DNA from: Sphingomonas sp. GC_Shp_5
GTDB lineage: Bacteria; Pseudomonadota; Alphaproteobacteria; Sphingomonadales; Sphingomonadaceae
Direction of reading: 5' to 3'
Assembly: GCF_026540855.1 (NCBI RefSeq)
Contig: NZ_JALNUP010000001.1
Coordinates: forward strand, 405,623 to 469,622
Length of the DNA stretch: 64,000 bases
The notes below the pieces were generated by a model. That model saw only the letters and a program-made list of their open reading frames with translations. It had not been told where the DNA came from and made no database searches. Made by a program: the position numbers and the translations under genes. How positions within the stretch are numbered: the first letter of the stretch is position 1; every line of letters begins with the position of its first letter. Positions 1 to 8,706 of the stretch are shown piece after piece.

Positions 1-31
1 TGACGAGGGTCACGCGATGAGGGATAACGCG

Positions 32-1231
32 ATGAAACGCATCCTGCTGATCATCGGTGGCGGTATCGCCGCCTACAAGGCCTGCGAGCTGGTCCGCCTG
101 CTGCGCAAGCGCGGCTATCGGGTTCGCTGCGTGCTCACCGCCGGGGCGAGCCATTTCGTCACGCCGATGACGCTCGCCGCGTTGAGCGAGGACAAGGTCT
201 ATACCGACCTGTGGGATCTCAAGGACGAGGCCGAGATGGGCCACATCCAGCTCAGCCGCGAGGCCGATCTGGTGGTGGTGGCGCCCGCCACCGCCGACCT
301 CCTCGCCAAAATGGCCGCGGGGCTTGCCGACGATCTCGCCACGACGCTGCTGCTCGCCACCGACAAGCCCGTGCTCGCCGCGCCGGCGATGAACGTGCGG
401 ATGTGGGACCATGCCGCGACGCGCCGCAACGTCGCCCAGCTCCGCGGCGACGGCATCACCGTGATCGAGCCTGACGAGGGGCCGATGGCCTGTGGCGAGT
501 TCGGCGCCGGCCGCCTGCCTGAGCCGCCGGCGATCGCCGACGCGATCGATGCGGCGCTTGCCGGCCATGCCGCGGTGCCGGCGCGGCAGCGGCTGGCGGG
601 CCAGCGCATGTTGGTGACCGCCGGCCCCACCCATGAACCGATCGACCCCGTCCGCTACATTGCCAACCGCTCGTCCGGCCGGCAGGGCTTCGCGATCGCC
701 GAGGCGTTGGCGCGCCTCGGCGCCGAGGTGACGCTGGTCGCCGGGCCGGTGACGCTGCCGACTCCTGCGGGCGTCCGCCGTGTCGATGTCGTCAGCGCCC
801 AGGACATGGCCGATGCCGTCGCCGGCGCACTGCCCGTCGATGCCGCCATCATGGTCGCCGCCGTCGCCGACTGGCGGGTCGCGGCCGCGCCGCACAAGGT
901 GAAGAAGGGCGATGCGCCGCCTGCCCTCAGCCTCACCGAAAATGTCGATATCCTTGCCACCGTCGCGCAGGGCCCCGCACGGCCACGGCTGGTGGTCGGC
1001 TTCGCCGCCGAGACCGAGCAGGTGGTGGACCATGCCATCGCCAAGCGGGCCCGCAAGGGCGCCGACTGGATCGTCGGCAACGACGTCTCGGGCGACGTGT
1101 TCGGCGGCGACGCCAACACCGTCCACCTCGTGACCGCCGCCGGGGTCGAAACGTGGGAGCGCCTTGCCAAGGAGGCGGTCGCGGAGCGGCTCGCCAGCCG
1201 CATCGCCGATGCGCTAGAGGCAGGCGCATGA
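32..1231 (+). CDS. coaBC: Bifunctional phosphopantothenoylcysteine decarboxylase / phosphopantothenate-cysteine ligase
   Basis: Cytoplasmic two-domain enzyme of coenzyme A synthesis. The CoaB half couples cysteine to 4'-phosphopantothenate and the FMN-dependent CoaC half decarboxylates the product. The N-terminal flavoprotein domain (about residues 1-180 of 399) has the PxMNxxMW motif as APAMNVRMW near residue 117, and the catalytic-cysteine stretch [13 protein letters not shown] near 152. The CoaB domain starts near 190 ([13 protein letters not shown]) and carries the lysine-rich HKVKKGD near 288. An in-frame ATG lies five codons upstream at 17; I prefer 32 because [17 protein letters not shown] is the usual family N-terminus. 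The stop overlaps the dut start (ATGA), so the two are translationally coupled. Confidence 0.96.
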   Translation: MKRILLIIGGGIAAYKACELVRLLRKRGYRVRCVLTAGASHFVTPMTLAALSEDKVYTDLWDLKDEAEMGHIQLSREADLVVVAPATADLLAKMAAGLADDLATTLLLATDKPVLAAPAMNVRMWDHAATRRNVAQLRGDGITVIEPDEGPMACGEFGAGRLPEPPAIADAIDAALAGHAAVPARQRLAGQRMLVTAGPTHEPIDPVRYIANRSSGRQGFAIAEALARLGAEVTLVAGPVTLPTPAGVRRVDVVSAQDMADAVAGALPVDAAIMVAAVADWRVAAAPHKVKKGDAPPALSLTENVDILATVAQGPARPRLVVGFAAETEQVVDHAIAKRARKGADWIVGNDVSGDVFGGDANTVHLVTAAGVETWERLAKEAVAERLASRIADALEAGA

Positions 1232-1671
1232 CTGATATCCGTGTCGCGCTGATGCGCCTGCCGCATGGGGAAGGCCTGCCGCTCCCCGCTTATGCCACCG
1301 ACGGCGCCGCTGGCATGGACGTGGTCGCCGCCGAAACGCTGAGCCTTGCGCCCGGCGCCAGGGCGGCGGTCGCCACCGGCTTCGCCATCGCCATCCCTGC
1401 CGGCTTCGAGGTGCAGGTGCGCCCCCGCTCGGGGCTCGCGCTCAAGCACGGCGTTACCTGCCTCAACACGCCCGGCACGATCGACTCCGACTATCGCGGC
1501 GAGGTGAAAGTGATCCTCGCCAACCTCGGTGACGAGCCGTTCGCCATCACCCGTGGCGACCGCATCGCCCAACTTGTCCCCGCCCCGGTTCAGCGCGCGA
1601 CACTGGACGAGGTCGATGCGCTGGATCAGACCGGCAGAGGAATTGGAGGGTTCGGCTCGACCGGACGATGA
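1228..1671 (+). CDS. dut: dUTP diphosphatase (dUTPase)
   Basis: Hydrolyses dUTP to dUMP and pyrophosphate, keeping uracil out of DNA and supplying dUMP for thymidylate synthesis. The 147-residue length is normal for the trimeric family. All five motifs are visible: DGAAGMDV (I), PRSGLALK (II), [11 protein letters not shown] (III, with the catalytic Asp), GDRIAQLV (IV) and the Gly-rich C-terminal [12 protein letters not shown] (V). The start overlaps the coaBC stop by 4 bases, and the stop overlaps the next gene's ATG. The coaBC-dut pairing is common in proteobacteria. Confidence 0.97.
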   Translation: MTDIRVALMRLPHGEGLPLPAYATDGAAGMDVVAAETLSLAPGARAAVATGFAIAIPAGFEVQVRPRSGLALKHGVTCLNTPGTIDSDYRGEVKVILANLGDEPFAITRGDRIAQLVPAPVQRATLDEVDALDQTGRGIGGFGSTGR

Positions 1672-2075
1672 TGGCAATGTTGGCAATAGCGATCCAGGCG
1701 GCGGCCGTGTTGGCCGCCCCCGCCCCCGTGCCGCCCCAGGACTGGAGCGGGCTGCCGGTGCTCGCCTATGCCAAGGCGCCTGACGGTGCGGCGGTGTCGG
1801 GGTTCGTCGCCGCCGAGGTGACGGCGGGGCGATGCCGCGCAGCCTCCGTGTCGCCGGCAGGCGCGACGCTTGCGGTCGATGCCGCGGTGCTGGTCGCGCC
1901 GGACGGTCTTGCCCGCAAGGTGGTGCCGCGCGCGATCGATTGCCCCGCGGTCGAGCAATATGCCGCCGGCCTGATCTCCAGCACCGTCCGCGCCAATGCC
2001 GCCACCAACAGCCCGGTCGCCGTCGCGGGCGAAGGCTGGTACCGGACCACCCTCACCTTCTCCTGGAAGCCGTGA
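1668..2075 (+). CDS. Small exported protein of unknown function
   Basis: Not recognised. The 135-residue product has a short hydrophobic signal-like start ([20 protein letters not shown]), so it is probably periplasmic. The mature part holds two cysteines about 47 residues apart (GRCRAAS and IDCPAVE), which could form a disulfide, and ends in FSWKP. It is coupled on both sides: its ATG overlaps the dut stop, and its stop overlaps the GTG of the adenylyltransferase. This placement supports a real gene. Function is not inferable from sequence; it may be an envelope protein carried along in the operon. Confidence 0.75.
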   Translation: MMAMLAIAIQAAAVLAAPAPVPPQDWSGLPVLAYAKAPDGAAVSGFVAAEVTAGRCRAASVSPAGATLAVDAAVLVAPDGLARKVVPRAIDCPAVEQYAAGLISSTVRANAATNSPVAVAGEGWYRTTLTFSWKP

Positions 2076-2827
2076 TCCTCGCCGACGAGGAGCTCGACCG
2101 CTACGCCCGTCACATCATCCTCAAGGAGATCGGGGGCGATGGCCAGCGTCGCCTAAAAGCGGCGACGGCACTGATTATCGGGGCGGGCGGGATCGGCTCG
2201 CCTGCCATCCAATATCTGGCGGCGGCGGGCATCGGCCGGCTGGTTATCGTCGACGACGATCGGGTGGAAGCCTCCAACCTCCAGCGCCAGACGATCTTCT
2301 CCGCCGCCTCCATCGGCGCGCGCAAGGCCGAAGCAGCGGCCGAAGCGGCGCTCCGGCTCAACCCGCTGATCGAGGCCGTGCCCGATGTCGTCCGGCTCGA
2401 CGGCGACAATGCAGAATCAATGGTTGCCGATGCCGATGTCGTGATCGATGGTTCCGACAATTTCGACACCCGGCTCACCGTCGCCGACACCGCTCACGCC
2501 GCCCGTGTGCCGCTGGTTTCGGCAGCGGTCGGCCAGTTCGATGGCCAGCTGGCGACGTTCCGCGGCTGGGAAGCGGGCAAGCCATGCTACCGCTGCTTTG
2601 TCGGCGGCGATCCCGCACAGGCCGGCGCGACCTGTGCCGACGACGGCGTGCTCGGTCCGGTGACGGGGGTGATGGGCAGCCTGGCCGCGCTCGAGGCGAT
2701 CCGCGCGATCGTGCCGTTCGGTGAAGACACGGCGGGCAAGCTGCTGCTCGTCGACGCCCTGTCGTGGCGATTCCGCACGCTGAACCTGCCAAAGGATCCC
2801 GGCTGCCGGACGTGTGGGCAGCAGTAG
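2072..2827 (+). CDS. HesA/MoeB/ThiF-family adenylyltransferase
   Basis: E1-like enzyme that adenylates the C-terminal glycine of a ubiquitin-fold sulfur carrier (MoaD or ThiS type), for molybdopterin or thiamine synthesis. The GTG start at 2072 ([19 protein letters not shown]) matches the family N-terminus and overlaps the preceding stop as GTGA. Visible features are the Rossmann ATP site GAGGIGSPAIQYLAAAGIG, the substrate-binding NLQRQ, the DNFDTR motif, and zinc-type cysteine pairs CYRC (near 171) and CRTC (near the end). The length of 251 fits MoeB/ThiF proteins without a rhodanese domain. No sulfur-carrier gene lies nearby, so MoeB and ThiF roles cannot be separated; MoeB is slightly more likely. 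Confidence 0.88.
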   Translation: MILADEELDRYARHIILKEIGGDGQRRLKAATALIIGAGGIGSPAIQYLAAAGIGRLVIVDDDRVEASNLQRQTIFSAASIGARKAEAAAEAALRLNPLIEAVPDVVRLDGDNAESMVADADVVIDGSDNFDTRLTVADTAHAARVPLVSAAVGQFDGQLATFRGWEAGKPCYRCFVGGDPAQAGATCADDGVLGPVTGVMGSLAALEAIRAIVPFGEDTAGKLLLVDALSWRFRTLNLPKDPGCRTCGQQ

Positions 2828-2847
2828 GTACCTGACCGACGGTCGGG

Positions 2848-3849
2848 CTACTGCCCGATCCGCTGCCGGTACCAGTCGACGAACTGCGGCACCCCCACCT
2901 CGATCGGCGTGGTCGGTGCAAATCCGAGGTCGCGCTGTGTGGCAGTAATGTCGGCATAGGTGGCCATCACGTCACCGGGCTGCATCGGCTGGTGATCGCG
3001 CACTGCCTTGCGCCCGCACGCCTCCTCGATCACGTCGATCAGCCGGCCAAGCTCCTCCGACCGGTGGTTGCCGATATTGTAGAGCGCGTGCGGCTTGATG
3101 CTGCCACCGGGCTTGGCCACGCCGTCGTCCGCCGGCGGGCGGTCCAGCGCGGCGACCACGCCGGCGACTATATCGTCGATATAGGTGAAATCGCGCTGCA
3201 TGCGGCCATGATTGAACACCTTGATCGGCCGCCCGGCGAGGATCGCGTCGGTGAACAGCCACACCGCCATGTCCGGCCGCCCCCATGGTCCGTAGACCGT
3301 AAAGAAGCGGAGGCCGGTCTGCGGCAGCCGATAAAGATGGGCATAGCTTTCGCTCATCAGCTCGTCCGCCTTCTTGGTCGCGGCGTAGAGCGAGACGGGA
3401 TGATTCACCCGGTCGTCGACGCTGAACGGCAGCGTCTCGTTGCCGCCATAGACCGACGAGGATGACGCATAGACGAGATGGCCACAGCCGCGTTGGCGGG
3501 CGACCTCTAGCATGTTGAGGTGGCCGGCGAGATTGGCCCGGGCATAGGCGCGAGGGTTCTCGATCGAGTAACGCACCCCGGGCTGCGCGCCGAGGTGGAC
3601 GATGCGATCGAATGCGCGACCGGCCAGCGCCTCGTCGAGCCAGCGATCGTCGGCGAAATCGCCGTCGAGTACCGTCACCCGGCCGCCGCTGCGAGCGACG
3701 AGATCGGCCACCCGATCGAGCTTGAGCTGCGGGTCGTAATAGTCGTTGAAATTGTCGACCCCGATCACCGTGTCGCCGCGCGCGGTGAGGCGTGCGGCGA
3801 CGTGATAGCCGATGAACCCGGCGACCCCGGTGACGAGGACGCTGCTCAC
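2848..3849 (-). CDS. NAD-dependent epimerase, UDP-glucuronate 4-epimerase type
   Basis: Extended short-chain dehydrogenase predicted to interconvert UDP-glucuronate and UDP-galacturonate for surface polysaccharide. The NAD-binding motif VTGVAGFIGYHVA opens the protein. It is followed by GVDNFNDYYDPQLK, a segment typical of UDP-glucuronate epimerases, then the active-site YAATKKADE and the family motif RFFTVYGPWGRPDMA. Length 333. The GTG start at 3849 overlaps the galU stop (GTGA), so it is translated after galU in one operon. The 3' end converges on the adenylyltransferase gene 20 bases away. The exact sugar specificity is inferred from motif likeness. Confidence 0.88.
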   Translation of the reverse strand: MSSVLVTGVAGFIGYHVAARLTARGDTVIGVDNFNDYYDPQLKLDRVADLVARSGGRVTVLDGDFADDRWLDEALAGRAFDRIVHLGAQPGVRYSIENPRAYARANLAGHLNMLEVARQRGCGHLVYASSSSVYGGNETLPFSVDDRVNHPVSLYAATKKADELMSESYAHLYRLPQTGLRFFTVYGPWGRPDMAVWLFTDAILAGRPIKVFNHGRMQRDFTYIDDIVAGVVAALDRPPADDGVAKPGGSIKPHALYNIGNHRSEELGRLIDVIEEACGRKAVRDHQPMQPGDVMATYADITATQRDLGFAPTTPIEVGVPQFVDWYRQRIGQ

Positions 3850-4715
3850 CCGAGCAGCTGCTCCGCGAAGCTGCGCACCGCCGGGCCGATGTCGGCCCGC
3901 TGCAGCGCCAGCGCCAGATTGGCCTGGATGTAGCCCGCCTTGTCGCCGCAATCGAAGCGATGGCCATCGAAGGTGAAGCCGTGGAACGGCTGCTGGCCGA
4001 TCAGCTGCGCCATCGCGTCGGTCAGCTGGATCTCGCCGCCGGCACCCTTTTCCTGGTTCTCCAGGATGCGCATCACCTCGGGCTGCAGAATGTAGCGGCC
4101 CGGGATCATCAGGTTGGACGGCGCACTGCCCTTGCCGGGCTTCTCGACCAGCGCCTTGACCTCGGTAAGCCGGCCGTCGATCGCGCCGGGCGAGATGATG
4201 CCATATTTGTCGGTCTCGCTGTCGGGCACCTCGAGCGCGCCAATGACGTTGCCGCCGACCTTGTCATAGGCCTCGACCATCTGCTTCATGAAGCCTGGCG
4301 AACCGGCCATCAGTTCGTCGGGCAGCAGCACCGCGAACGGCTCGTCGCCGACGATCTCGCGCGCGCACCACACGGCATGACCAAGGCCGAGCGGCTCCTG
4401 CTGGCGGACATAGACCGGCGAGCCCGGCTTCTGGCGGATGCCATCGAGCACGGCGAGCGACTTGCCGCGCCGGCGCATCGTGTCCTCGAGCTCGTAGGAA
4501 ATGTCGAAATGATCCTCGAGCGCGGTCTTGTTGCGACCGGTAACGAAGATGATCTGCTCGATGCCTGCTTCCAGCGCCTCTTCGACCGCATATTGGATCA
4601 GCGGCTTGTCGACGACGGTGAGCATCTCCTTGGGCATCGACTTGGTCGCCGGGAGGAACCGGGTACCGAGCCCCGCGACGGGGAAGACGGCCTTGCGTAC
4701 GCGCTTGATGGTCAT
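3846..4715 (-). CDS. galU: UTP-glucose-1-phosphate uridylyltransferase
   Basis: Makes UDP-glucose from UTP and glucose-1-phosphate, the entry point for polysaccharide and glycolipid sugars. The 289-residue length is standard. The nucleotide-binding signature FPVAGLGTRFLPATKSMPKE lies near residue 11, followed by KPLIQYAVEEALEAGI, the typical DELM segment near 160 and VEKPGKG near 199. It is first of a two-gene - strand operon with the downstream epimerase. The 114-base gap to divergent wecB must hold promoters for both directions. Confidence 0.96.
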   Translation of the reverse strand: MTIKRVRKAVFPVAGLGTRFLPATKSMPKEMLTVVDKPLIQYAVEEALEAGIEQIIFVTGRNKTALEDHFDISYELEDTMRRRGKSLAVLDGIRQKPGSPVYVRQQEPLGLGHAVWCAREIVGDEPFAVLLPDELMAGSPGFMKQMVEAYDKVGGNVIGALEVPDSETDKYGIISPGAIDGRLTEVKALVEKPGKGSAPSNLMIPGRYILQPEVMRILENQEKGAGGEIQLTDAMAQLIGQQPFHGFTFDGHRFDCGDKAGYIQANLALALQRADIGPAVRSFAEQLLG

Positions 4716-4829
4716 TGCGATCCCTTGTTACCCCGGAGTTTTCGAGGGGGCGTCTAATCTGCTGGCGATGTGTCGGCAACGGCATGCCGCACAATTGCTT
4801 AGCGGCATGTTAAGAGCTTCTATCTAGCG

Positions 4830-5984
4830 ATGCAGCGCATGCCAGCAGCCTCTTCCGCCGCCTCTCCCAAGATCCTGGTCATTTTCGGCACCCGACCCGA
4901 AGCGATCAAGCTATTCCCGGTCATCCGTGCCCTGGCGGCGACCGATGGCCTACGCGTGGTCACCTGCGTCACCGCGCAGCATCGCGGGCTGCTCGATCAG
5001 GTGCTCAGCATCGCGGATTTGCGACCCGACATCGATCTCGACCTGATGGAGCCCGGACAAACGCTCGACCGGCTCACCGCGCGGCTGCTCACCGGGCTCG
5101 GCGAGGTGATGGATGTTGAATTGCCCGATCGCGTGATCGTCCAGGGCGATACCGCGACCGCGATGGCCGGTGCGCTCGCCGCTTACTACCGCAAGATCCC
5201 GGTCGCACATGTCGAGGCGGGGCTGCGCTCGGGCAACATCTACCATCCCTGGCCAGAGGAGGTGAACCGCCGCATCGTTGCGCCGATCGCCGACCTTCAT
5301 TTCGCGCCGACCAACACCGCGGCAGCCGCGCTGGCGCGCGAGAATGTCACCACCGGCGTTCATGTCACCGGAAACACCGTGATCGACGCGCTGCACTGGA
5401 CGCGCGAGCGGATCGCCGCCGATCCGTCGATGGCGGACGGGCTCGATGCCATCGAACGGCGCTTCGCCGGCAAACGCGTCGTGCTGGTCACCACCCATCG
5501 GCGCGAAAATTTCGGAGACGGCATGGCCGCGATTGCACGGGCGATCGCGCGCATCGCCGATCGCGAGGATGTCGCCGTACTGTTCCCGATGCACCCCAAT
5601 CCCAACGTCGGCGCGGTGATGGATGCGATCCTTGGCGAGCGCGCCAATGTCGCCCGGATCGAGCCGCTGGATTATCCCCACTTCATCCGCGCACTGGCGC
5701 TGTGCGATCTGGCGCTGACCGATTCGGGCGGCGTCCAGGAGGAAGCGCCCGCGCTCGGCAAGCCGGTGCTGGTGATGCGCGACACCACCGAGCGCCCCGA
5801 AGGCGTGGCGGCGGGGACCGCGCGGTTGATCGGCACCGACGAGGACCGCATCGTTTCCGAAGTCTTCACGCTTCTCGACGACAAGGCCGCCTATTCCGCG
5901 ATGGCGCGCGCCCACAATCCTTTCGGCGACGGCAACGCAAGCAACCGGATCGCAAGGATCGTCGCCGATGGTTTCGGACTCTGA
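4830..5984 (+). CDS. wecB: UDP-N-acetylglucosamine 2-epimerase (non-hydrolysing)
   Basis: Interconverts UDP-GlcNAc and UDP-ManNAc in the cytoplasm. The family signature FGTRPEAIKLFPVI is near residue 17, with HVEAGLRSGN, EEVNRR, TTHRRENFG and the C-terminal TDSGGVQEEAPALGKPVLV. Length 384 is typical. The gene overlaps wecC by 17 bases, so the two are expected to be co-translated and to make UDP-ManNAcA for capsule, O-antigen or a similar glycan. No glycosyltransferase or flippase lies close by, so the final polymer cannot be named. Confidence 0.95.
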   Translation: MQRMPAASSAASPKILVIFGTRPEAIKLFPVIRALAATDGLRVVTCVTAQHRGLLDQVLSIADLRPDIDLDLMEPGQTLDRLTARLLTGLGEVMDVELPDRVIVQGDTATAMAGALAAYYRKIPVAHVEAGLRSGNIYHPWPEEVNRRIVAPIADLHFAPTNTAAAALARENVTTGVHVTGNTVIDALHWTRERIAADPSMADGLDAIERRFAGKRVVLVTTHRRENFGDGMAAIARAIARIADREDVAVLFPMHPNPNVGAVMDAILGERANVARIEPLDYPHFIRALALCDLALTDSGGVQEEAPALGKPVLVMRDTTERPEGVAAGTARLIGTDEDRIVSEVFTLLDDKAAYSAMARAHNPFGDGNASNRIARIVADGFGL

Positions 5985-7266
5985 ACTCAAGGTCGTCGTA
6001 CTCGGCCTGGGCTATATCGGCCTGCCGACCGCGGCGGTGATCGCCCGGACCGGGGCGAGCGTGCTCGGCATTGATGTGACACCCTCCGTGGTCGAGACGG
6101 TCAACTCAGGCCGCGTCCATATCGAGGAGGTCGATCTCGATGGGCTGGTATCCGGCGTCGTCGCGCGCGGTTCGCTGCGCGCGTCCACCCAGATCGAACC
6201 GGCCGATGTGTTCGTCATCGCCGTGCCGACGCCGTTCGCCGAGGATCACGCGCCCAACATCGGCTATGTACTGCAGGCGGCGACGAGCATCGCCACGGCG
6301 CTCAAGACCGGCGACACCATCATCCTCGAATCGACCTCGCCGGTCGGCACCACCGAGGAGGTCCGCGACCTGATCGCACAGCTCCGCCCCGATCTGCGCG
6401 TGCCCGGGCGCACCGGCGATCAGGCCGATGTTGCCATCGCCTATTGCCCGGAGCGGGTGCTGCCCGGCCGCATCCTCGTCGAACTGATCGACAACGATCG
6501 GGTGATCGGCGGCATCACGCCGCGGTGCGCGCGCAAGGCATTGGGCTTCTATCGCCGCTTCGTCCGCGGCGCCTGCGTCACCACCACCGCACGCGCCGCC
6601 GAGATGACCAAGCTGACCGAAAATGCGTTCCGCGACGTCAACATCGCCTTCGCCAACGAATTGAGCCTGGTCGCCGACACGATGGGCGTCGATGTGTGGG
6701 AGGTGATCCGGCTCGCCAATCGCCACCCGCGGGTCAACATCCTCCAGCCTGGCCCGGGCGTCGGAGGGCATTGCATCGCCGTCGATCCCTGGTTCCTGGT
6801 ACACGCCGCCCCGGACAGCACGCCGCTGATCCGCACCGCTCGCCTGGTCAACGACGGCAAGACCGATCATGTCATCGCTCAGGCTGCGGCGTTGATCGAG
6901 GCGCAACCTGGGGCGCCGGTCGCCTGCCTCGGGCTCGCGTTCAAGGCCAATATCGATGATTTCCGCGAAAGCCCGGCGCTCAAGGTTGCGGTCGCGCTTG
7001 CCGACATGTTCGGCGAGCGGGTGCGGATCGTCGAACCTTATGCGGCGACGCTGCCGGATGCGTTCATCGGCACCGGTGCAACGCTGACCGATGTCGACAG
7101 CGCTATCGAGACGTGCCCCGTGATGATCGTGCTCGTCGACCATGACGTGTTCCGCTCGATCCCGCTCGAGGAGCGGCTCGACAAGGCCGTGCTCGACACC
7201 CGCGGAATATGGCCGGATCAGCCGCGTGCGGCCAAGCCGGCACCGGCGTTGCGACTCGCCAGCTGA
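5968..7266 (+). CDS. wecC: UDP-N-acetyl-D-mannosamine dehydrogenase
   Basis: NAD-dependent oxidation of UDP-ManNAc to UDP-N-acetylmannosaminuronate. It belongs to the UDP-glucose/GDP-mannose dehydrogenase family: N-terminal Rossmann motif GLGYIGLPTAAVIARTG, central ESTSPVGTTEEV, the substrate helix KLTENAFRDVNIAFANEL, and the catalytic-cysteine motif PGPGVGGHCIAVDPWFL near residue 264. The C-terminal domain begins near 310 (ACLGLAFKANIDDFRESPA). Length 432. The start lies 17 bases inside wecB, which supports the product assignment over UDP-glucose dehydrogenase. Confidence 0.94.
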   Translation: MVSDSELKVVVLGLGYIGLPTAAVIARTGASVLGIDVTPSVVETVNSGRVHIEEVDLDGLVSGVVARGSLRASTQIEPADVFVIAVPTPFAEDHAPNIGYVLQAATSIATALKTGDTIILESTSPVGTTEEVRDLIAQLRPDLRVPGRTGDQADVAIAYCPERVLPGRILVELIDNDRVIGGITPRCARKALGFYRRFVRGACVTTTARAAEMTKLTENAFRDVNIAFANELSLVADTMGVDVWEVIRLANRHPRVNILQPGPGVGGHCIAVDPWFLVHAAPDSTPLIRTARLVNDGKTDHVIAQAAALIEAQPGAPVACLGLAFKANIDDFRESPALKVAVALADMFGERVRIVEPYAATLPDAFIGTGATLTDVDSAIETCPVMIVLVDHDVFRSIPLEERLDKAVLDTRGIWPDQPRAAKPAPALRLAS

Positions 7267-7280
7267 GCCGGACACCCTTG

Positions 7281-7297
7281 CCGCCCGTCACGGGCGG
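7281..7297 (+). terminator. Possible hairpin terminator after wecC
   Basis: A perfect 7-bp stem (CCGCCCG / CGGGCGG) with a 3-base loop sits 15 bases after the wecC stop. Only a broken T-rich stretch follows, so termination is plausible but unproven. Confidence 0.35.
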
Positions 7298-7332
7298 GGG
7301 TATCGAGTCCTTTCCTCAATCTGACTGGTGTA

Positions 7333-8130
7333 ATGCTTAGGAAGCTGCTCAATCCGCGGCGAGCGGCGGAGGTTTCGCTGACATCGGTGCCGCCCGGCGA
7401 ACGGGTCTATGCGATCGGCGACATCCACGGCTGCGCCGACCTGCTCGACGACCTGTTGGTGAAGATCGACGCCGATGACGCCGCGCGCTCGCCGGCACGG
7501 ACCACGCTGGTGTTCCTCGGCGACCTGATCGATCGTGGCCCGGCGTCCGCCGCGGTGGTGGAGCGACTGCGCCAGCTTCACCTGCGTCGGCCGGATACCC
7601 GCTTCCTGCTGGGCAATCACGAGGAGATTTTCCTCGGCGCGGTCGACGGCGAACCCAAGGCGCTGCGGCTGTTCTGCCGCATCGGCGGACGCGAGACGAT
7701 CATGAGCTATGGCCTCGAGGCAAGCGCCTATGACGCGATGGACTATGAAGAACTAGCCAAGACGCTGGTGCATCTCGTTCCCGACAACCACCGCGCCTTC
7801 ATTGCCGCCTTCGAGAACATGATCGAGATCGGCGACTATCTGTTCGTCCATGCCGGTATCCGTCCGGGCGTTGCGCTGGACGAACAGCGCGACTCCGATC
7901 TGCGCTGGATCCGCGATCCGTTTCTCGAACATCGCAAGCCGCTCGGCAAGATGATCGTCCATGGTCATACCATCGCCGAACAGTTGGATGTCCAGCCGCA
8001 TCGGATCGGCGTCGACACTGGTGCTTATGCGACCGGTCGTCTGACCGCCCTCGCCTTGGAGGGAACCGAACGCTGGTCGGTGCAGACGAGCGGGGATGCT
8101 GCCGCGACGAAATCGGAAGCGTCGGCTTGA
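7333..8130 (+). CDS. PPP-family metallophosphatase (serine/threonine phosphatase / ApaH-like)
   Basis: Calcineurin-fold, two-metal phosphoesterase. The metal-binding motifs are in order: GDIHG (near residue 31), GDLIDRGP (near 64), GNHE (near 96), then histidines in VHAG and HGHT in the C-terminal half. Length 265 fits the bacterial PrpA-like protein phosphatases and the short ApaH relatives; these cannot be separated by eye. No membrane segment or signal is seen, so it is cytoplasmic. It stands alone 66 bases after wecC on the same strand, perhaps partly sharing transcription. Confidence 0.85.
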   Translation: MLRKLLNPRRAAEVSLTSVPPGERVYAIGDIHGCADLLDDLLVKIDADDAARSPARTTLVFLGDLIDRGPASAAVVERLRQLHLRRPDTRFLLGNHEEIFLGAVDGEPKALRLFCRIGGRETIMSYGLEASAYDAMDYEELAKTLVHLVPDNHRAFIAAFENMIEIGDYLFVHAGIRPGVALDEQRDSDLRWIRDPFLEHRKPLGKMIVHGHTIAEQLDVQPHRIGVDTGAYATGRLTALALEGTERWSVQTSGDAAATKSEASA

Positions 8131-8293
8131 TTTGCCTTCCCTGTTTTCGGTCGGCTGGTTAGATGGCGACGACGGCTGCATGTTGCACCGTCGCAACAGT
8201 GCCTGACATGATCTGCGCACATCTCGTCATCTACTTGTTCTGTTAACGTTTATGTGGCAGGCGTTTGGCTGACGAGCACAAAGGGAGTTCAAC

Positions 8294-8539
8294 ATGCGTC
8301 TTGGGAAGTATCTCATGGCAGCAGCAGTCGCCACCATGGCGGTTGCTCCGGCCGTAGCAGCTCCGGCCAACCCGGCCGCCAGCCTGTCGGTGTCGAAGTC
8401 GGTTCGTACCGGTTCGACCTCGGCCAAGAAGAACGAGCTCGCCGGTGGCGGCATCCTGATCGCGGTTCTCGCGGCAGCAGCCGTTGTCGCCGGTATCGTT
8501 GTCGTTGCCGACAGCGATGACGACGCGGACAGCAACTAA
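8294..8539 (+). CDS. Small exported or membrane-anchored protein, unknown function
   Basis: Not recognised. The 81-residue protein opens with a clean signal peptide (MRLGKYLMAAAVATMAVAPA, cleavage likely after AVAAPA). A short polar part rich in Ser, Thr and Lys follows, then a hydrophobic helix (ILIAVLAAAAVVAGIVVVAD near 52-71) and an acidic tail DSDDDADSN. It would sit in the inner membrane with most of its short body in the periplasm. A good ribosome site (AAAGGGAG) lies a few bases before the ATG, and a strong terminator follows directly, so it is a single-gene unit. Short proteins of this layout seem common in sphingomonads, but I know no function. Confidence 0.8.
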   Translation: MRLGKYLMAAAVATMAVAPAVAAPANPAASLSVSKSVRTGSTSAKKNELAGGGILIAVLAAAAVVAGIVVVADSDDDADSN

Positions 8540-8561
8540 GCTGTTCTAGCTTCGGCTAGGG

Positions 8562-8593
8562 AAATAGCGGCCTTCGGGCCGCTATTTTTTTGC
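8562..8593 (+). terminator. Rho-independent terminator
   Basis: A perfect 11-bp stem (AAATAGCGGCC / GGCCGCTATTT) closed by a TTCG tetraloop is followed directly by a run of T. It lies 22 bases after the stop of the small exported protein gene. It is the clearest intrinsic terminator in the window. Confidence 0.93.
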
Positions 8594-8629
8594 CCGACGA
8601 AGATCGGGCAGGTGGACGGGAGATACGAC

Positions 8630-8661
8630 AACGGCCGCACGCCCTGGGGCATGCGGCCGTT
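8630..8661 (-). terminator. Possible hairpin terminator after the FKBP gene
   Basis: A perfect 10-bp inverted repeat (AACGGCCGCA / TGCGGCCGTT) with a 12-base loop lies 45 bases past the stop of the - strand FKBP gene. No T-tract follows on that strand, so termination is inferred from position only. Confidence 0.4.
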
Positions 8662-8706
8662 GCGCTCGGTGCGGCGGCGAGCATGACGCCCGCCGCCGGA
8701 CTTCGA

